From contig NC_083610.1 of NCBI RefSeq assembly GCF_029168945.1, positions 51,849,429 through 51,913,428 of the forward strand: a stretch of DNA of 64,000 bases, given 5' to 3'. The notes under the pieces are model-generated. The model did not search any database and was not told the origin of the DNA. It saw nothing but the letters and a program-made list of their open reading frames with translations. The DNA is from Cannabis sativa. Its lineage: Eukaryota; Streptophyta; Magnoliopsida; Rosales; Cannabaceae. A program made the position numbers and the translations under genes. Of this stretch, positions 46,002 to 57,741 are shown one piece after another; position 1 is the first letter of the stretch; every line of letters starts with the position of its first letter.

Positions 46002-49000
46002 TGCAATTCAGGATACTACAAGATAATAAATAGATATCAATTATGGTTTAACACAAAATCTTATTCAGAAATTATTAGCACATAGCAAGTAGGAATGACT
46101 AGACAAAATACAAAAAAAAATGCAATCCTATATAATTTCCAAGGTTTTCAACAGACTGATATCAGTGTCCCATTTAGGCGAGAGTCAAAACTATCATCCA
46201 TTGAATAGAGTTGTCAGCTCATCTAAAATGACAAACATTCTAGCAACCTTTTATTCGATCGAAAAGAGAATCCGACGTTGTCCCGTTTAGGCGAGAGTCA
46301 AGGTCATTCTTATTTCATGAGCTTCTACCATTGTTTCATACGTTTGTAAGTCTTATACAGTAGCCACCATTAGGGTCATCAATACTAATATAAAAAACTT
46401 ACAAATATACTTATCTTTCGAGATTAAACGGCGCTAACTTGCTAATGAACGTTCCTCCATTAGGGAGGATTACTCACTAAAACAATAGCTATGTAAAACC
46501 AACAATGGAGATCGAATATCTTAATAATAAAGCTCATTATTTAAAATGTATTTTCTTCTATTATTTATTTATTTTAAATCTATATATATTTATTAAATTT
46601 TAAATTTAGAATAAAATTCTAAATAAAATTTAATTTAATATTTATATAATTAAACTCAGATGGTTACGAAAAAAAAAATAAATTATTTCCATCTTAGTAT
46701 TAATTTTCCAATAAATATTAAGAAAATTACTTAATTTAAGTTGTATTAATTTAAATTAATTTGCAACTCAAATTAAAATTTTCTACAAATATATATATTG
46801 TATTTCCAGAAATATCAAATTTCGAAATACATTAAAATAAATCAAACTTTACTTAGAAAAAATACTTCAAGCAAAAAAAATACTATCTATCTAGATTTTC
46901 TTGACTAATTAATTCAATTTCTAATAATATATTTTAGTTTCTTTATTTTAAATTAATCATTAAATGAAAAGATCATTGATTTAAGTTGATTCAAAATTAA
47001 TTAAATAATTAATTTACAACTTTAATCTATCTTTCAAGATAAATTCAAAATCATCTTGCATCATTAAATGCAATTTTGAAAAAAAAAATGATTAATAAAA
47101 TAAATAAATTATATTTTGAAAATTATTCAAATTTAAGTTGTTATGAAAATACCCAACTTAAAATAATTTTCTATTTAATTAAATATCATGAAAATAACAA
47201 TATCTAAGTATCATTGTGAAAATCAACTTAGATATTTAATTTTTAATTTAATTAAATGTATTAAATTCAGGAAATAAATAACTATGTGTAGAGAAAGCTT
47301 AATTATTAATTTCCAGTTTAATACTAAAAAATGTCCTTAATTGAATTGTACCAATAATTAATTTTACAATCAATAATATTTTCCTATATTAGAAATAATA
47401 ATTAGTTTAGAAATAACTATCTAGAAAATATCTCAATTCAACTAAGTATCTTTTCAAGATTTGGAAAATATCTGATTGAAGTTATTATAGAAAGAATTTA
47501 TAATTTACAACTTAAAATTTTCCAAACAAAATTTAATTAAATATCAAAATTAGGTGGTAACTACCTAATTCAAAGATATTCTCTTTTAAGTTTAAAACCA
47601 ACTTAAAAATATCTTTTAAGAATCTTCAATAACTAATCCCTAGAATTCCTCAACTTATTATTAAATTCAAAATATATTCAAATTTAAGTTAAAAGGGAAA
47701 ATTAGTAATAACTAATTCATAACTTAAATAGGAATATTTAATGAAATAATAAAAGTAAGTTTCAGAAAGAATCTAGTTAGTTAAAATTCTTTATTTAATT
47801 AAATACAAGAAAAATACAAATAGTTTATCTGGAAATAAAATTCATTAAACTATATTTTCTTAAATTAATTTTGAAGAAATTAATTATGTTGCTATTCAAT
47901 TTTATTAGGTCAAACTAGTTTAATTAACCTAGCACAGTTATCGAAATCAGGCAAATGGGCCTTCATAATTGGGGTTGTTCATGTGAGGGGGGCTGGGTCT
48001 AGTATGTCGTACCCACTTCTAAGGCTCCCAACTCTCACACAAGGCCCAAAAGAGAGGAATTTGACCTTAAAATAAACAACTGTTATTAATTGAATAGGCC
48101 CATTAACTAAATGAGCCTCAATAAAATCTATCAAGTTATGATATTTTATTTAGCAACAACAACCTATATGTGTCTATAACAGAAATTAAACATATAGGCT
48201 CACACAGGCACACAGATTTGGATGGATCCTATCATGTTACTAGGTCATACACAGATGAAAGAAGAATGTAAAAATATACCTGTTACAAATTATTCACTTG
48301 ATCTATCATCAATTGAACCATGGGTTAAAATCAGATCATTGGATCTGTCAACCAGTTAACCCTGGCAATTTAGATCAAGCAATAATAGGTTTTAGAAAAC
48401 TTACAAACAATCAAAAAATACATACTCCTGCAACAAGTTAGATTTGGATAGTTGAAAGTAGGATTTATTTAATTTTAAACATTAAACTTTATTTCCAAAT
48501 TTAATAAAAAAAAATCGGTTTTTAAAGAATAAATAAAATAATATTTAAAATTAAACCTACAATTTTAAAAAAATTAGGTTTTGAGTAACCTAAATATCAT
48601 TTCAAAATAAATTTGCTAACTTTCCTTTTTAAATTTCATGTTATTTTATAAATTAAATATTCAATAAAATAGAAATTGGTAAATACATACCATTTTCTGA
48701 TTTTACAATCTAATTTAGGTAAAAATAACAAAATTTAAAAGAGTTAACAAAAATATATTATTTCCTCTTTTAAAATAACATGATTATAGTAATCTTATTC
48801 TAAATAAGGTCAATTTACGAAAAAAAAAATTTAATAAAAAAAAAATAATTTCTGACCTTATATTTAAAAATTAGATAAATAATCAAAATTTAAAAGAAAT
48901 AAGAAAAGAGGTAAGCAATACTTGATTTTATCCTATTTTCAAATTCAAATTACACTAATATCTAAAATTAATTTTAAAATAAAATTAATTTATTTCTGAT

Positions 49001-49481
49001 AATTAGATTTGAAAATTGAAAAACAAAAATCAAAATACAAAACTACACAAAAAATCGGAAGTTAATTCCATGAAAAAGCATGAAAAATCGAATAAAACGA
49101 AGAAAAATGGCAGGTGGTACGGACACCATGCAAAGCATGCTGTCCGCGCGCGTGATTAAGGGTAACAGCCGAGAAACCTCGGCGTTGGGAGGCTGCCAGA
49201 AGCCCTTCCGCGCGCGTGGGGTGGGTGATCACCACCTCGATTTTTCCCAATTTTCAAAAATTCATAACTAATTCAAATTAAATCGAAATCGAGTTCTGTA
49301 AAAAAGTAAATTGCTTAGAATTTTCCAAACTATCCAATAAAAATAATTCCAGATACAGATAATCAATTATTTTTCCCAGAATTCACAAACATAAATCAAA
49401 CAGCAATATGACACACCATGAAACCATCCAAATCACAAATAAATCGTTTTAAGTCCAAATTTCTTGCAAGCAAATCAATTA
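46002..49481 (-). other. Leader of compound body 1
   Basis: AT-rich leader with the paired GTTTAGGCGAGAGTC motifs (near 46172 and 46284), the hairpin at 46442-46463 and the GGCCC-rich conserved block near 47930-48070. A GC-rich patch with several hairpins lies at 49115-49235. No credible ORF is seen. Confidence 0.8.
49115..49240. other. GC-rich patch with three inverted repeats
   Basis: GGACA-C-CATGC (49121-49131) pairs with GCATG-C-TGTCC (49135-49145) around AAA. GCCGAG (49168-49173) pairs with CTCGGC (49178-49183) around AAAC. GGTGATCACC (49224-49233) is a perfect palindrome. CCGCGCGCGTG occurs twice. The patch lies about 250 bp from the PBS, where the sister leaders have different GC-rich sequence. 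Confidence 0.75.
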
Positions 49482-49500
49482 CCATGGCTCTGGTGCCAGT
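49482..49500 (-). other. Primer binding site, body 1 (mutated)
   Basis: Minus strand ACTGGCACCAGAGCCATGG. Compared with TGGTATCAGAGCC it has two transitions in the tRNA-complementary part. Confidence 0.85.
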
Positions 49501-51039
49501 TCTTGGAATTAATTTTTACCAGGAACTTAGATCTACTCACAAGTATGTTGATTTAACAACCTAAACATGAACTTCTAAAACGATGAACTAAACACATAAA
49601 AGTTAAGAATAACTTACGGTGATGGCAGCGGAATTAAGTGTCTCCTTCCACTCAGATCTCTAACCCTTGATTCCTGTCTGTAGCAGAGTATAATCAAGAT
49701 CTGAGCCCGAATGTCCTTCAGTTAGATGTGATCCTTCACAGTCTTCCAAACTATGATTGAGGTACTGAGTGATGTGTGTGGGCACTTCTCTCTCACTAGG
49801 ATTTTCGAAATTCTCTCTTATTTTCTCTCTTGATTTCGTGTATAGTGATTGCACACCAAAGACATGCATCAAGAGAAGAGAGGGGCGGCTATAAATAGGA
49901 GAAGAGAAGAGCACAACTTTCCTAATAAGCAGTTTCCTTTTTACTGTGTAATTGATTAACTGCCTTATTTAGTGTGATCCACCACTTTTCTATTTTTGCT
50001 AGGCTTTGATTAGAAATTACATGGCAATTTAAATTGAAAATAATAATTGGGAAACATGCAAAGGGTGGCCGGTCATGGTGTGTATGGGCCTCACTTGGAT
50101 TTTGCAGTTTCCTCAATTTTATTTCTATTTCTCCAAAAATGCCATTTTTCCAATTCTAATCATTTAAATGCCAAAGCTAATTATTTGATAACTAAAATAG
50201 ATTATTAAATAATATTTTCATTTAAAATAATTATTAATCAGACATGCAAAGTCTCTTAATTAATAATTAAACCTAGAAACCCATTTCTTTACAATTTTAT
50301 CGTTAAACTGTGAGAATTCACAAATTAGACATAGTCTAACTTTTAGAATTATAATTGATTAATCATAAATCAATTATAGAGTCTTACAAACAGTATAGTC
50401 TCAACTAGAATGGGGACCATGGATCTATATGCTGAGCTTCCAATAAGTTGAACCGATTTACCAAGTAAATCCCTAACTTATTAATTCCTTGTTGAATCCA
50501 CTCTTAGGCTTAACTAATAAATCAAAGAACATGAATAGCACTCCTGAGTTGAGCCTAAGCATATCAGGATTTATATTCTTTTAATCTTAAGATCAACTAC
50601 TGATATTGACTTGGAAAGATATGTATAACGGTAAGTTTGTAATATCTTAACTTAGTTGAAATATCGGTCCAGTCCAATGTATACTCCATACATTCGAAAC
50701 TAGTGTACTTTACTAATGTCCTGGAAAGAACATAACACGTACTCCAAGTGTAAGTATACATCATCGCTGATTATCACATTAGTGTAAACCCAATAACACT
50801 GATGAAACAGGGACCAAATCTTTTGATTCATATGATCACAATCACATTCCACTGTGTTGACGATACTGTAATTGTGAATAAACATATGATTTGGATTTAA
50901 CTGATTTTGTGTGTAAATGTAATAAACATATTTAAACCATTAGCATGTAAAATTCATGCAAACATCAATCACTTCAAATTTCTTTTATTGATAACTAATC
51001 AGATTGTAAAGAGTTTTATTTAGGGCATAAAACCCAACA
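49501..51039 (-). repeat. Recombinant LTR shared by both compound bodies
   Basis: 1539 bp, about 394 bp shorter than 41412-43344. The 49501-50505 part follows the left LTR (GTTGAACCGATTTACCAAGT). From AGGCTTAACTAATAAATC (50506) onward it follows the right LTR (TCTTTTAATCTTAAGATCAA, ATATGTATAACGGTAAGTTT). The first base pair is TC instead of TG. It is next to a PBS on one side and a PPT on the other, so it serves as 5' LTR of body 1 and 3' LTR of body 2. Confidence 0.88.
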
Positions 51040-51054
51040 AACTCCCACTTGCAC
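51040..51054 (-). other. Polypurine tract, compound body 2
   Basis: GTGCAAGTGGGAGTT on the minus strand, directly next to the shared LTR. Confidence 0.9.
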
Positions 51055-52861
51055 TAATATAAAACAAACTGTGCAAATAGGTCAATCTGATGTCTTGATC
51101 TTCAGATCAAGTGTAGTATATTTGAATCCACCCAAACTTCTTGAACTAGTTCATAAATACTTATGAAACATCCTTTACTATATGCTTTACTCATCAAGGG
51201 ATACTGAAATCTTTACTGTTTTAAAAGTACATCTGAATAAACAGAAGACATATCTCTCATATTTTAAAATATGTAATTGAGATAATACAGTGTATACTTT
51301 TCTTCAGCAATATAACTTTCTGGTATTTTCGAATAGACAAAGTTATAAATCTTCTCTGGTAGGGCTTGAATTATTATACAATAATTCCTCCACCCCCAAA
51401 GTAAGCACCGTCTCATAGATTTCGAAATTAGATGGTGAGATACAAGGACAACTGATACACAGTTCCTTAATATCTAACATATAGATCACTTTCATAAATC
51501 TTTCTTGAATATCTTCTAATGTTCCCTATTTGATTACATCTCAGATAGCTCCCACTCAATAGCAGATGTCTGGTTAAATAATACTTTTAACCTCTTATTG
51601 TTTAGAGAGTTATCCAGTTGTGACTTTTGTATTAGTCTTAAAACTATAAGTTAAGACTAAGTCATCAACATAGCAGACTAGTATTTGAAGTGAAAAATAC
51701 ATGCCAGAGATAAAGTAATGAAAAGTAAGATACCATAAAATTTCATGAGGATCAAGAATTCTAGGTTCAAGTCATTCGAATGGACTGAACTAGAGTTCTT
51801 TATCTTATTCTCATAATTCTGATAAGCTATACATATCCATGTGAATGGTTAGATTCGCTTTTCAGTAGTGTTCTTAAGTACCTATCACAATTATCAACCT
51901 AATGAAGATGGTATAGAATTTTAAAATTCTCCCACTCAATTAAGGTAGTGTGAAACTTTAACAAAGAACTTTCAAAAGTATCAAACTTTTACTTAAAATA
52001 GTAAAACGAAATGGAACATACAATCAAGATCAAGAATTTATATTGACAACAGCTAACTCATCATATTACTTCCATGTTTAAATAAGATATGTGTTACATA
52101 GGGAATTTTGGAATAGACTCCACCCCTAAGAATATACATATAGGGTACTATGGATAACCTCCACCCCTAAGTATATAGAGATTATGATCCACCCCTAAAG
52201 GTTGTAAAGATCATTATTCTCTTAGTGTGATAGAGTTTATGTGGAGTTGAATACTATCCAGAGTTCATTAGATATAAAAGATCATTGAACTGCATAGTTT
52301 TCTTAACTTTTCTCCACCCCTATCAGATCAAAAGATCCTTTTATTAAACAAATTCTTAATAATTGTATTAGAATTAACAATTATTAATAAACATAGAAAT
52401 AATTTCTAGTGTTTATTTAATATAACTCGATAAATAGTTGTAAATATTATAGAATTTGCTTCAATAATAAAAACCCTTACACATACGAACATACAAATAT
52501 AATGTGGTAATAATTGATGAAGATAAAATAAATGAAGCTCAATCTCATAAATTGCAATGGTGATTTCAAAAATAAAGAAACTTTATTAATAATAAAAAAA
52601 AATGTATTGCAACAATATGAGAAAAACAGGGATAAATATCCCTAACTAAAATTTGAAATCTAAATTATCTTTAAACTAAAACAATTTATTCAAAAATAAA
52701 TTGAAGAGCTTCATCTTCATCTTGACGATTTCACCCTTTGGTCCAGCTTTCTGATCCAACTCAATTGAGTTCAAGTAGCTTGGCCTATAAGAAGAAGAAA
52801 ATAAATAAACAAAGTTAGTCCAGAATCATAAATCCAATTGGATAACAATTCATTAAAACTC
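51055..52861 (-). other. Non-coding 3' body, compound body 2
   Basis: Counterpart of 15284-17064, with the same purine-rich words in reverse (CTCCACCCCTAAG near 52120, 52150 and 52190; CTCCCACTCAATAGCAG near 51550). The intron-like GT...AG segment after gag occupies about 52786-52887, extending into the 3' end of the gag frame. No pol is present. Confidence 0.75.
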
Positions 52862-53728
52862 TTAAAGTTTATAATTAGAAATACCTTGTTTCTTTGCAAG
52901 AAGTTTAGGACATTGGGGTTTCCAATGACCTTTCTCATTGCAGTAGAAACACTTTCCTTTAAGTGCAGCATCACCAGAAGGAGCAGCCTTTTTATTCTTC
53001 ATGGCTTTTGTTCGCTTCTTGGTGTTGTTCCACTTCTTCTTCGATTTGGGCTTCGAAGCAGAGGCAACATTTGCTTCAGGTTTGTTCGTCCCATTACCAT
53101 TCCCAGGATTATGAGGTTTACTCCCTTTCTTCTTGGGTCCTCCAATCAAATTTTCATAAGTTTGAAGGTCATTGACTAATTCATGAAAGTCAATTTCCTT
53201 CTTATTCATGACATAATTTGAAGTGTATGGTAGAAATGCTGGAGTCAGGCTATTCAAGATAAGGCTTACTTGAGTAGCACTGTCCATTTCAGCACCATGA
53301 TCCTGGGCTTCTTGGAAATAACTAGACATGAGGAGATCATGGTCACGCACGTTTTGATGAGGTTCCATCCGTGCATTAATGTACTTCTTAGTCGCGTCAA
53401 AGCGTGACTGAAGTGATGCCTTACCGAATAGCTCATTTAACTTCGTCATAACTTCAGTAGCCTTTTCGGTTTTAGAAAACTGAGTTTTGAGGGTGTCAAC
53501 CATGCTAGAAAGCATAAAGTATAGAGCTTTGTCATTTGCTTTCTGTCAATGCTCATACTTTTCTTTCACAGCTTTGGAAGCATTGTCCCCAGGCACTTCA
53601 GGTGACGGCTCAGTTAAAACAAACAAGGCACCTTCTCCTATGAGAGCAATATTAATGTTCTCATTCCACTTATTAAAGTTAGATCCATTTAGCTTGTTTT
53701 CATTCAACAGTGATAACATGGGATTCAT
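52862..53728 (-). pseudogene. Copia-type gag, compound body 2 (one nonsense codon)
   Basis: A 289-codon gag equivalent to the other two, starting MNPMLSLLNENKLNGSNF and ending with knuckle CFYCNEKGHWKPQC and KKQGISNYKL. It is open over its whole length except for one TGA (near 53546) in KYEH*QKAND, where the sisters have Trp (YERWQKAN). This is a single G-to-A change, so the gene was probably active until recently. No frameshift was seen. Otherwise its role is as for the intact copies. Confidence 0.85.
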
Positions 53729-56700
53729 TTTGATAATACAGGATACTACAAAATAATAGAAATCAACAAATAGAAATTAATAATGGTTTAACACAAAATC
53801 AATTCAGAAATTATAAGCACATAGCAAGTAGGAATGATATGAGAAAATATTTAAAAAATTCAATCCTAAATAATTTCCAAGGTTTTTCAACAAACTAATA
53901 TCAGTGTCCCGTTTAGGCGAGAGTCAAAGTTACCATCCATTGAATAGAGTTGTCAGCTCATCTAAAATGTTAAACATTCTAGCAACCTTTTATTCGATCT
54001 AGATTGGAATCCAGCGTTGTCCCGTTTAGGCGAGAGTCAAGGCTATTCTATCTTATGAGCTACTACCATTGTTTCGCAATTTGCAAGTCAAATATGGTCG
54101 CCACCATTAGGGTGATCTATACCATATAAAACACTTACAAACTACTTATCTTTCGAGATTAAACGGTGCAAAATTGCTAATGAACGTTGCTCCATTAGGG
54201 AGGATTACTCACTAAAACAAACGCGGTGTAAAACCCACAATGGAGATCGAATATCTTAATAATAATAAAGCTCATTCTTTAAGATGTATTTTCTTTATTA
54301 TTCTAATAAATAAATTCTCATTAAATTCGAAAATTTAGAATTTAAATTCAAAAAATAAGAATTTAATATAATATTTATAAAATTATACTTAGATGGTGAT
54401 TGAAATAAAATTAATTATTTCCATCTTAGTAATAATCTTAAATATAAATATTAAGGAAATTAATTTAAGTTGACTTAAATTAAATAATTAACAACTTAAA
54501 AATTTCCTTTGAGAATATATTTATTGAGCTCGAAAATTTAAAGTATAAAAACTATACAATTTTCGAAAAAATAATAAAAATAGAAAAGAAATACTTCAAG
54601 CAAAAATATCACATATCTAGATTTTCTTTTGACTAATTAATTCAATTTCTAATATTATATATATATTAAATTAATCAATAGATGAAAAAATCATTGATTG
54701 AAGTCGGCCCAAGAATTAATTAAAATAAATAATTAATTTACAACTCAATCTATTTTTCAAGATAAATTCGAAAAATATTGCATAATTAAAATGCAATTTT
54801 CGAAATTGATTAATAAAATAAAGAAATATATCTTTTGAAAATTATTTAAATTTAAGTTGAAAAATTAAATTTCAACCTAAAAAATAATTTTCTATTTAAT
54901 TAAGTGTCATGAAAAAATAAATAAATATTTAAGTATCATGATGAAAATCAACTTAGATATTTAAATTTTTCAAGTTAATTAAATGTATTAAATTCAAGAA
55001 ATAATAATTAAGTGTAGAGAAGGCTTAATTATTAATTTCTAGTTTAATACTAGGAAAAATATACTTAATAAAATTGTACCAAAATTAATTATTTAAATAA
55101 TTAATTTCACAAAGTATGAAATTTTCCTATTTAAATATTAGAAATAATAAGTAGTCTAGAAATTACTATCTAGAAAATATCTTATTTGACTAAGTATCTT
55201 TTCAACAAAATTTGAAAAAATATCTAATTTAAGTTATATAGAAAAAATCTAAAACTTAAATAATTTCAAATTTAGATTTAATTAAATATATAAAAAAAAA
55301 TTAAGTTATAACCACTTAATTTGAAGATATCTTTTTAAGTTAATATTCAAAAAGATATTAACCTAAAAAATATCTTAAATATTTTATTTTAACTTAATAT
55401 TCGAAAAGATATTAACTTAAAAAATATCTTTAAGAATCTTTAATAACTAATGCCTAGGATTCCTCAACTTGATTTAAAATTTAAATAAAATATTCAAATT
55501 TAAGTTAAATAAGAAAAATCAGTTGATACAACTAATTTATAACTTAAATAGGAATATTTAATTAAATAAGCTCCAGAAAGAATCTAGTTAGTTAAAATTC
55601 TATATTTAATTAAATACAAGAAAAATACAAATAGTTTGTCTAGAAATAATATCTAAAACTAAAAGTGTTTTTCTTAAAATTAACTTTAAAATATTAAAAT
55701 GAAAATAAATTTCATATATTTTAAAAGTTAATTATGTTGCTAATTCAATTTTATTAGGTCAAACTAATATAATTAACCTAGTACAGTTATTTAAATCAGG
55801 CAAATGGGCCTTCACAATTGGGGTAGTTCATGTGAGGGGGTGTTGGGTTCAGTATGTCGTACCCACTTCTATGGCTCCCAACTCTCACACAAGGCCCAAA
55901 AGAGAGGAATTTAACCTTAAAATGAATAACTGTTATTAATTGAATAAGTCCAAGATCTAAATGGACCTAAATAAAATCTATCATGGTGTGACATTTTATT
56001 TAGCAACAACCTATATGCATCTATATAATAAAATAAACACATAGGCTCACACAGGTACACACTTGGATGGATCCTATCATGTTGCTAGGTCATACACAGA
56101 TGAAAGAAGATTGTAAAATTTACCTGTTACAAATTATTAACTTGACCAAAGGAGCCATCAGATCATTAGATCTGGCAAAAAGTAACCATGGCTATTTGCA
56201 ATCAAGTAATAATAGGTTTTGAAAACTTACACACAAGCTAAAACCACATACTCCTGCAACAAGGTTAGCTGGATAGTTGGAAGTAGGATTTATTTAATTT
56301 TAAATAAATAAATTTCGAAAAAAAATATATAATTAAATAAATAAATAAAAAAATAATAATAATTTTCGAAAAAATAAAATTAAAAAAATATATTTATTTT
56401 CGAAAATAAAAAAAAATATTTATTTAAATTTCGAAATTATTTAAAAAAAATAAATATTTAAAATTAAACCTACAATTTTTAAAAAATTAGGTTTCAACTA
56501 ACCTAAATATCATTTCAAAATTTGCTAACTACTTTTAAAAATTAAATGTTATTTTATAAATGAAAATTAAATAAAAATTAGAAAAGATAAATTAAATATC
56601 TTTTCCAGATTTTAAATTTAATTTAAATAAATAAAATAACAAAATTTAAAAGTTAGCAAAAAATCTTACATCTATTTAAAATTACATGATTATAATTATC

Positions 56701-57722
56701 TTATTTTAAATTTAAATAATGTCAAAATATTTTAAAAAAAAAATTAATTTTAAAATAGTTAAAATCCGACCTTAAATTTAAAATAGGGTAAATATTATTT
56801 TGGACCCTCTGTTTTACAAAAGTTACCAATTGGACCCTGTGTTTTGTTAAATGACAAAATGGACCTTGTATTTTCTAAAATAGTACAAATAGGACCCTGA
56901 ATTGATTTTTTGTCAAAATAAAGTTTAATTATAATCCGATCTAAAAGTGTTATATGACAAAACTGTTTACATTTTTTGTATCTGTTCGTATTAAGCATTG
57001 TCTTCAAGTTGGTTGTATTAAAAAAAAAGTTATCAAAAATTAAGCTCAGGGTCCTTTTTTTACTATTTTAGAAAATACAGGGTCCATTTTGTCATTTAAC
57101 AAAACACAGGGTCCAATCTATAACTTTTGCAAAATACAGGGTCCAAAATGGTATTTACCCTTTAAAATAAGATAAGATATAATCAAATTTAAAAATAAGA
57201 TAGATTATTAAGCAAATAAGATAGATACTAACTATTTTTAAATTCAAATTACATTAATATCTTGAATTAAATTTAAAAAATATTAAATTAATTCATAATG
57301 ATAATTAGAATTGAATTAGGAATAGTAATAGTATAAATATAGAAATACACAAAAAATCGGAAGTTAATTCCATGAAAAAGCATGAAAAATCGAAGAAAAA
57401 CAAAAAAAAAATTGCGAGCTGTACGGACAGTTTTCGCGATCGCAGGAAAATTTCAGCACAACTCCGATTTTTTTTTTAATCTTTAAAAAGTCATAACTAA
57501 TTCAAATTAAATCGAAATTGAGTTCTGTAAAAAAGTAACTTGCTTAATTTTTTCCATAATATCCAATAAAAATAATTTCAAAAACAGATATTCAATTATT
57601 TTTAACGAAAAATTCACAAACACTAATCAATCATCAAATAACACTCAATACAACATGATACCATCCAAAAAACAAACAAACAATCGTTTTAAAGTCCAAA
57701 TTTCATGCAAGTAAATCAATTA
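53729..57722 (-). other. Leader of compound body 2
   Basis: A 4.0-kb AT-rich leader with the paired CCCGTTTAGGCGAGAGTC motifs (53909 and 54023), the hairpin at 54177-54198, the conserved GGCCC block near 55790-55910, an inserted MITE (56786-57160) and a GC-rich patch near 57415-57470. No credible ORF is seen. Confidence 0.8.
56786..57160. mobile_element. Mutator-type MITE with long terminal inverted repeats
   Basis: 375 bp. Its ends are inverted repeats of about 115 bp (GGGTAAATATTATTTTGGAC on the left, and GGGTAAATACCATTTTGGAC read inward from the right). Each arm carries GGACCCTG-like words about every 32 bp. It is flanked by the perfect 9-bp duplication TTTAAAATA (56777-56785, 57161-57169). 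The uninterrupted sequence is seen in a sister leader near 9913-9930. A 9-bp TSD with long TIRs points to the Mutator superfamily. No transposase is encoded. Confidence 0.9.
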
Positions 57723-57741
57723 CCATGGCTCTGATACCAGT
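57723..57741 (-). other. Primer binding site, compound body 2
   Basis: Minus strand ACTGGTATCAGAGCCATGG, identical to the site at 10260-10278 and complementary to initiator Met tRNA. Confidence 0.95.

Noticed and set aside
56795..57007. 70-aa minus-strand ORF in the MITE
   Set aside because: Lies across the inverted arms of a non-coding MITE and has no transposase motif.
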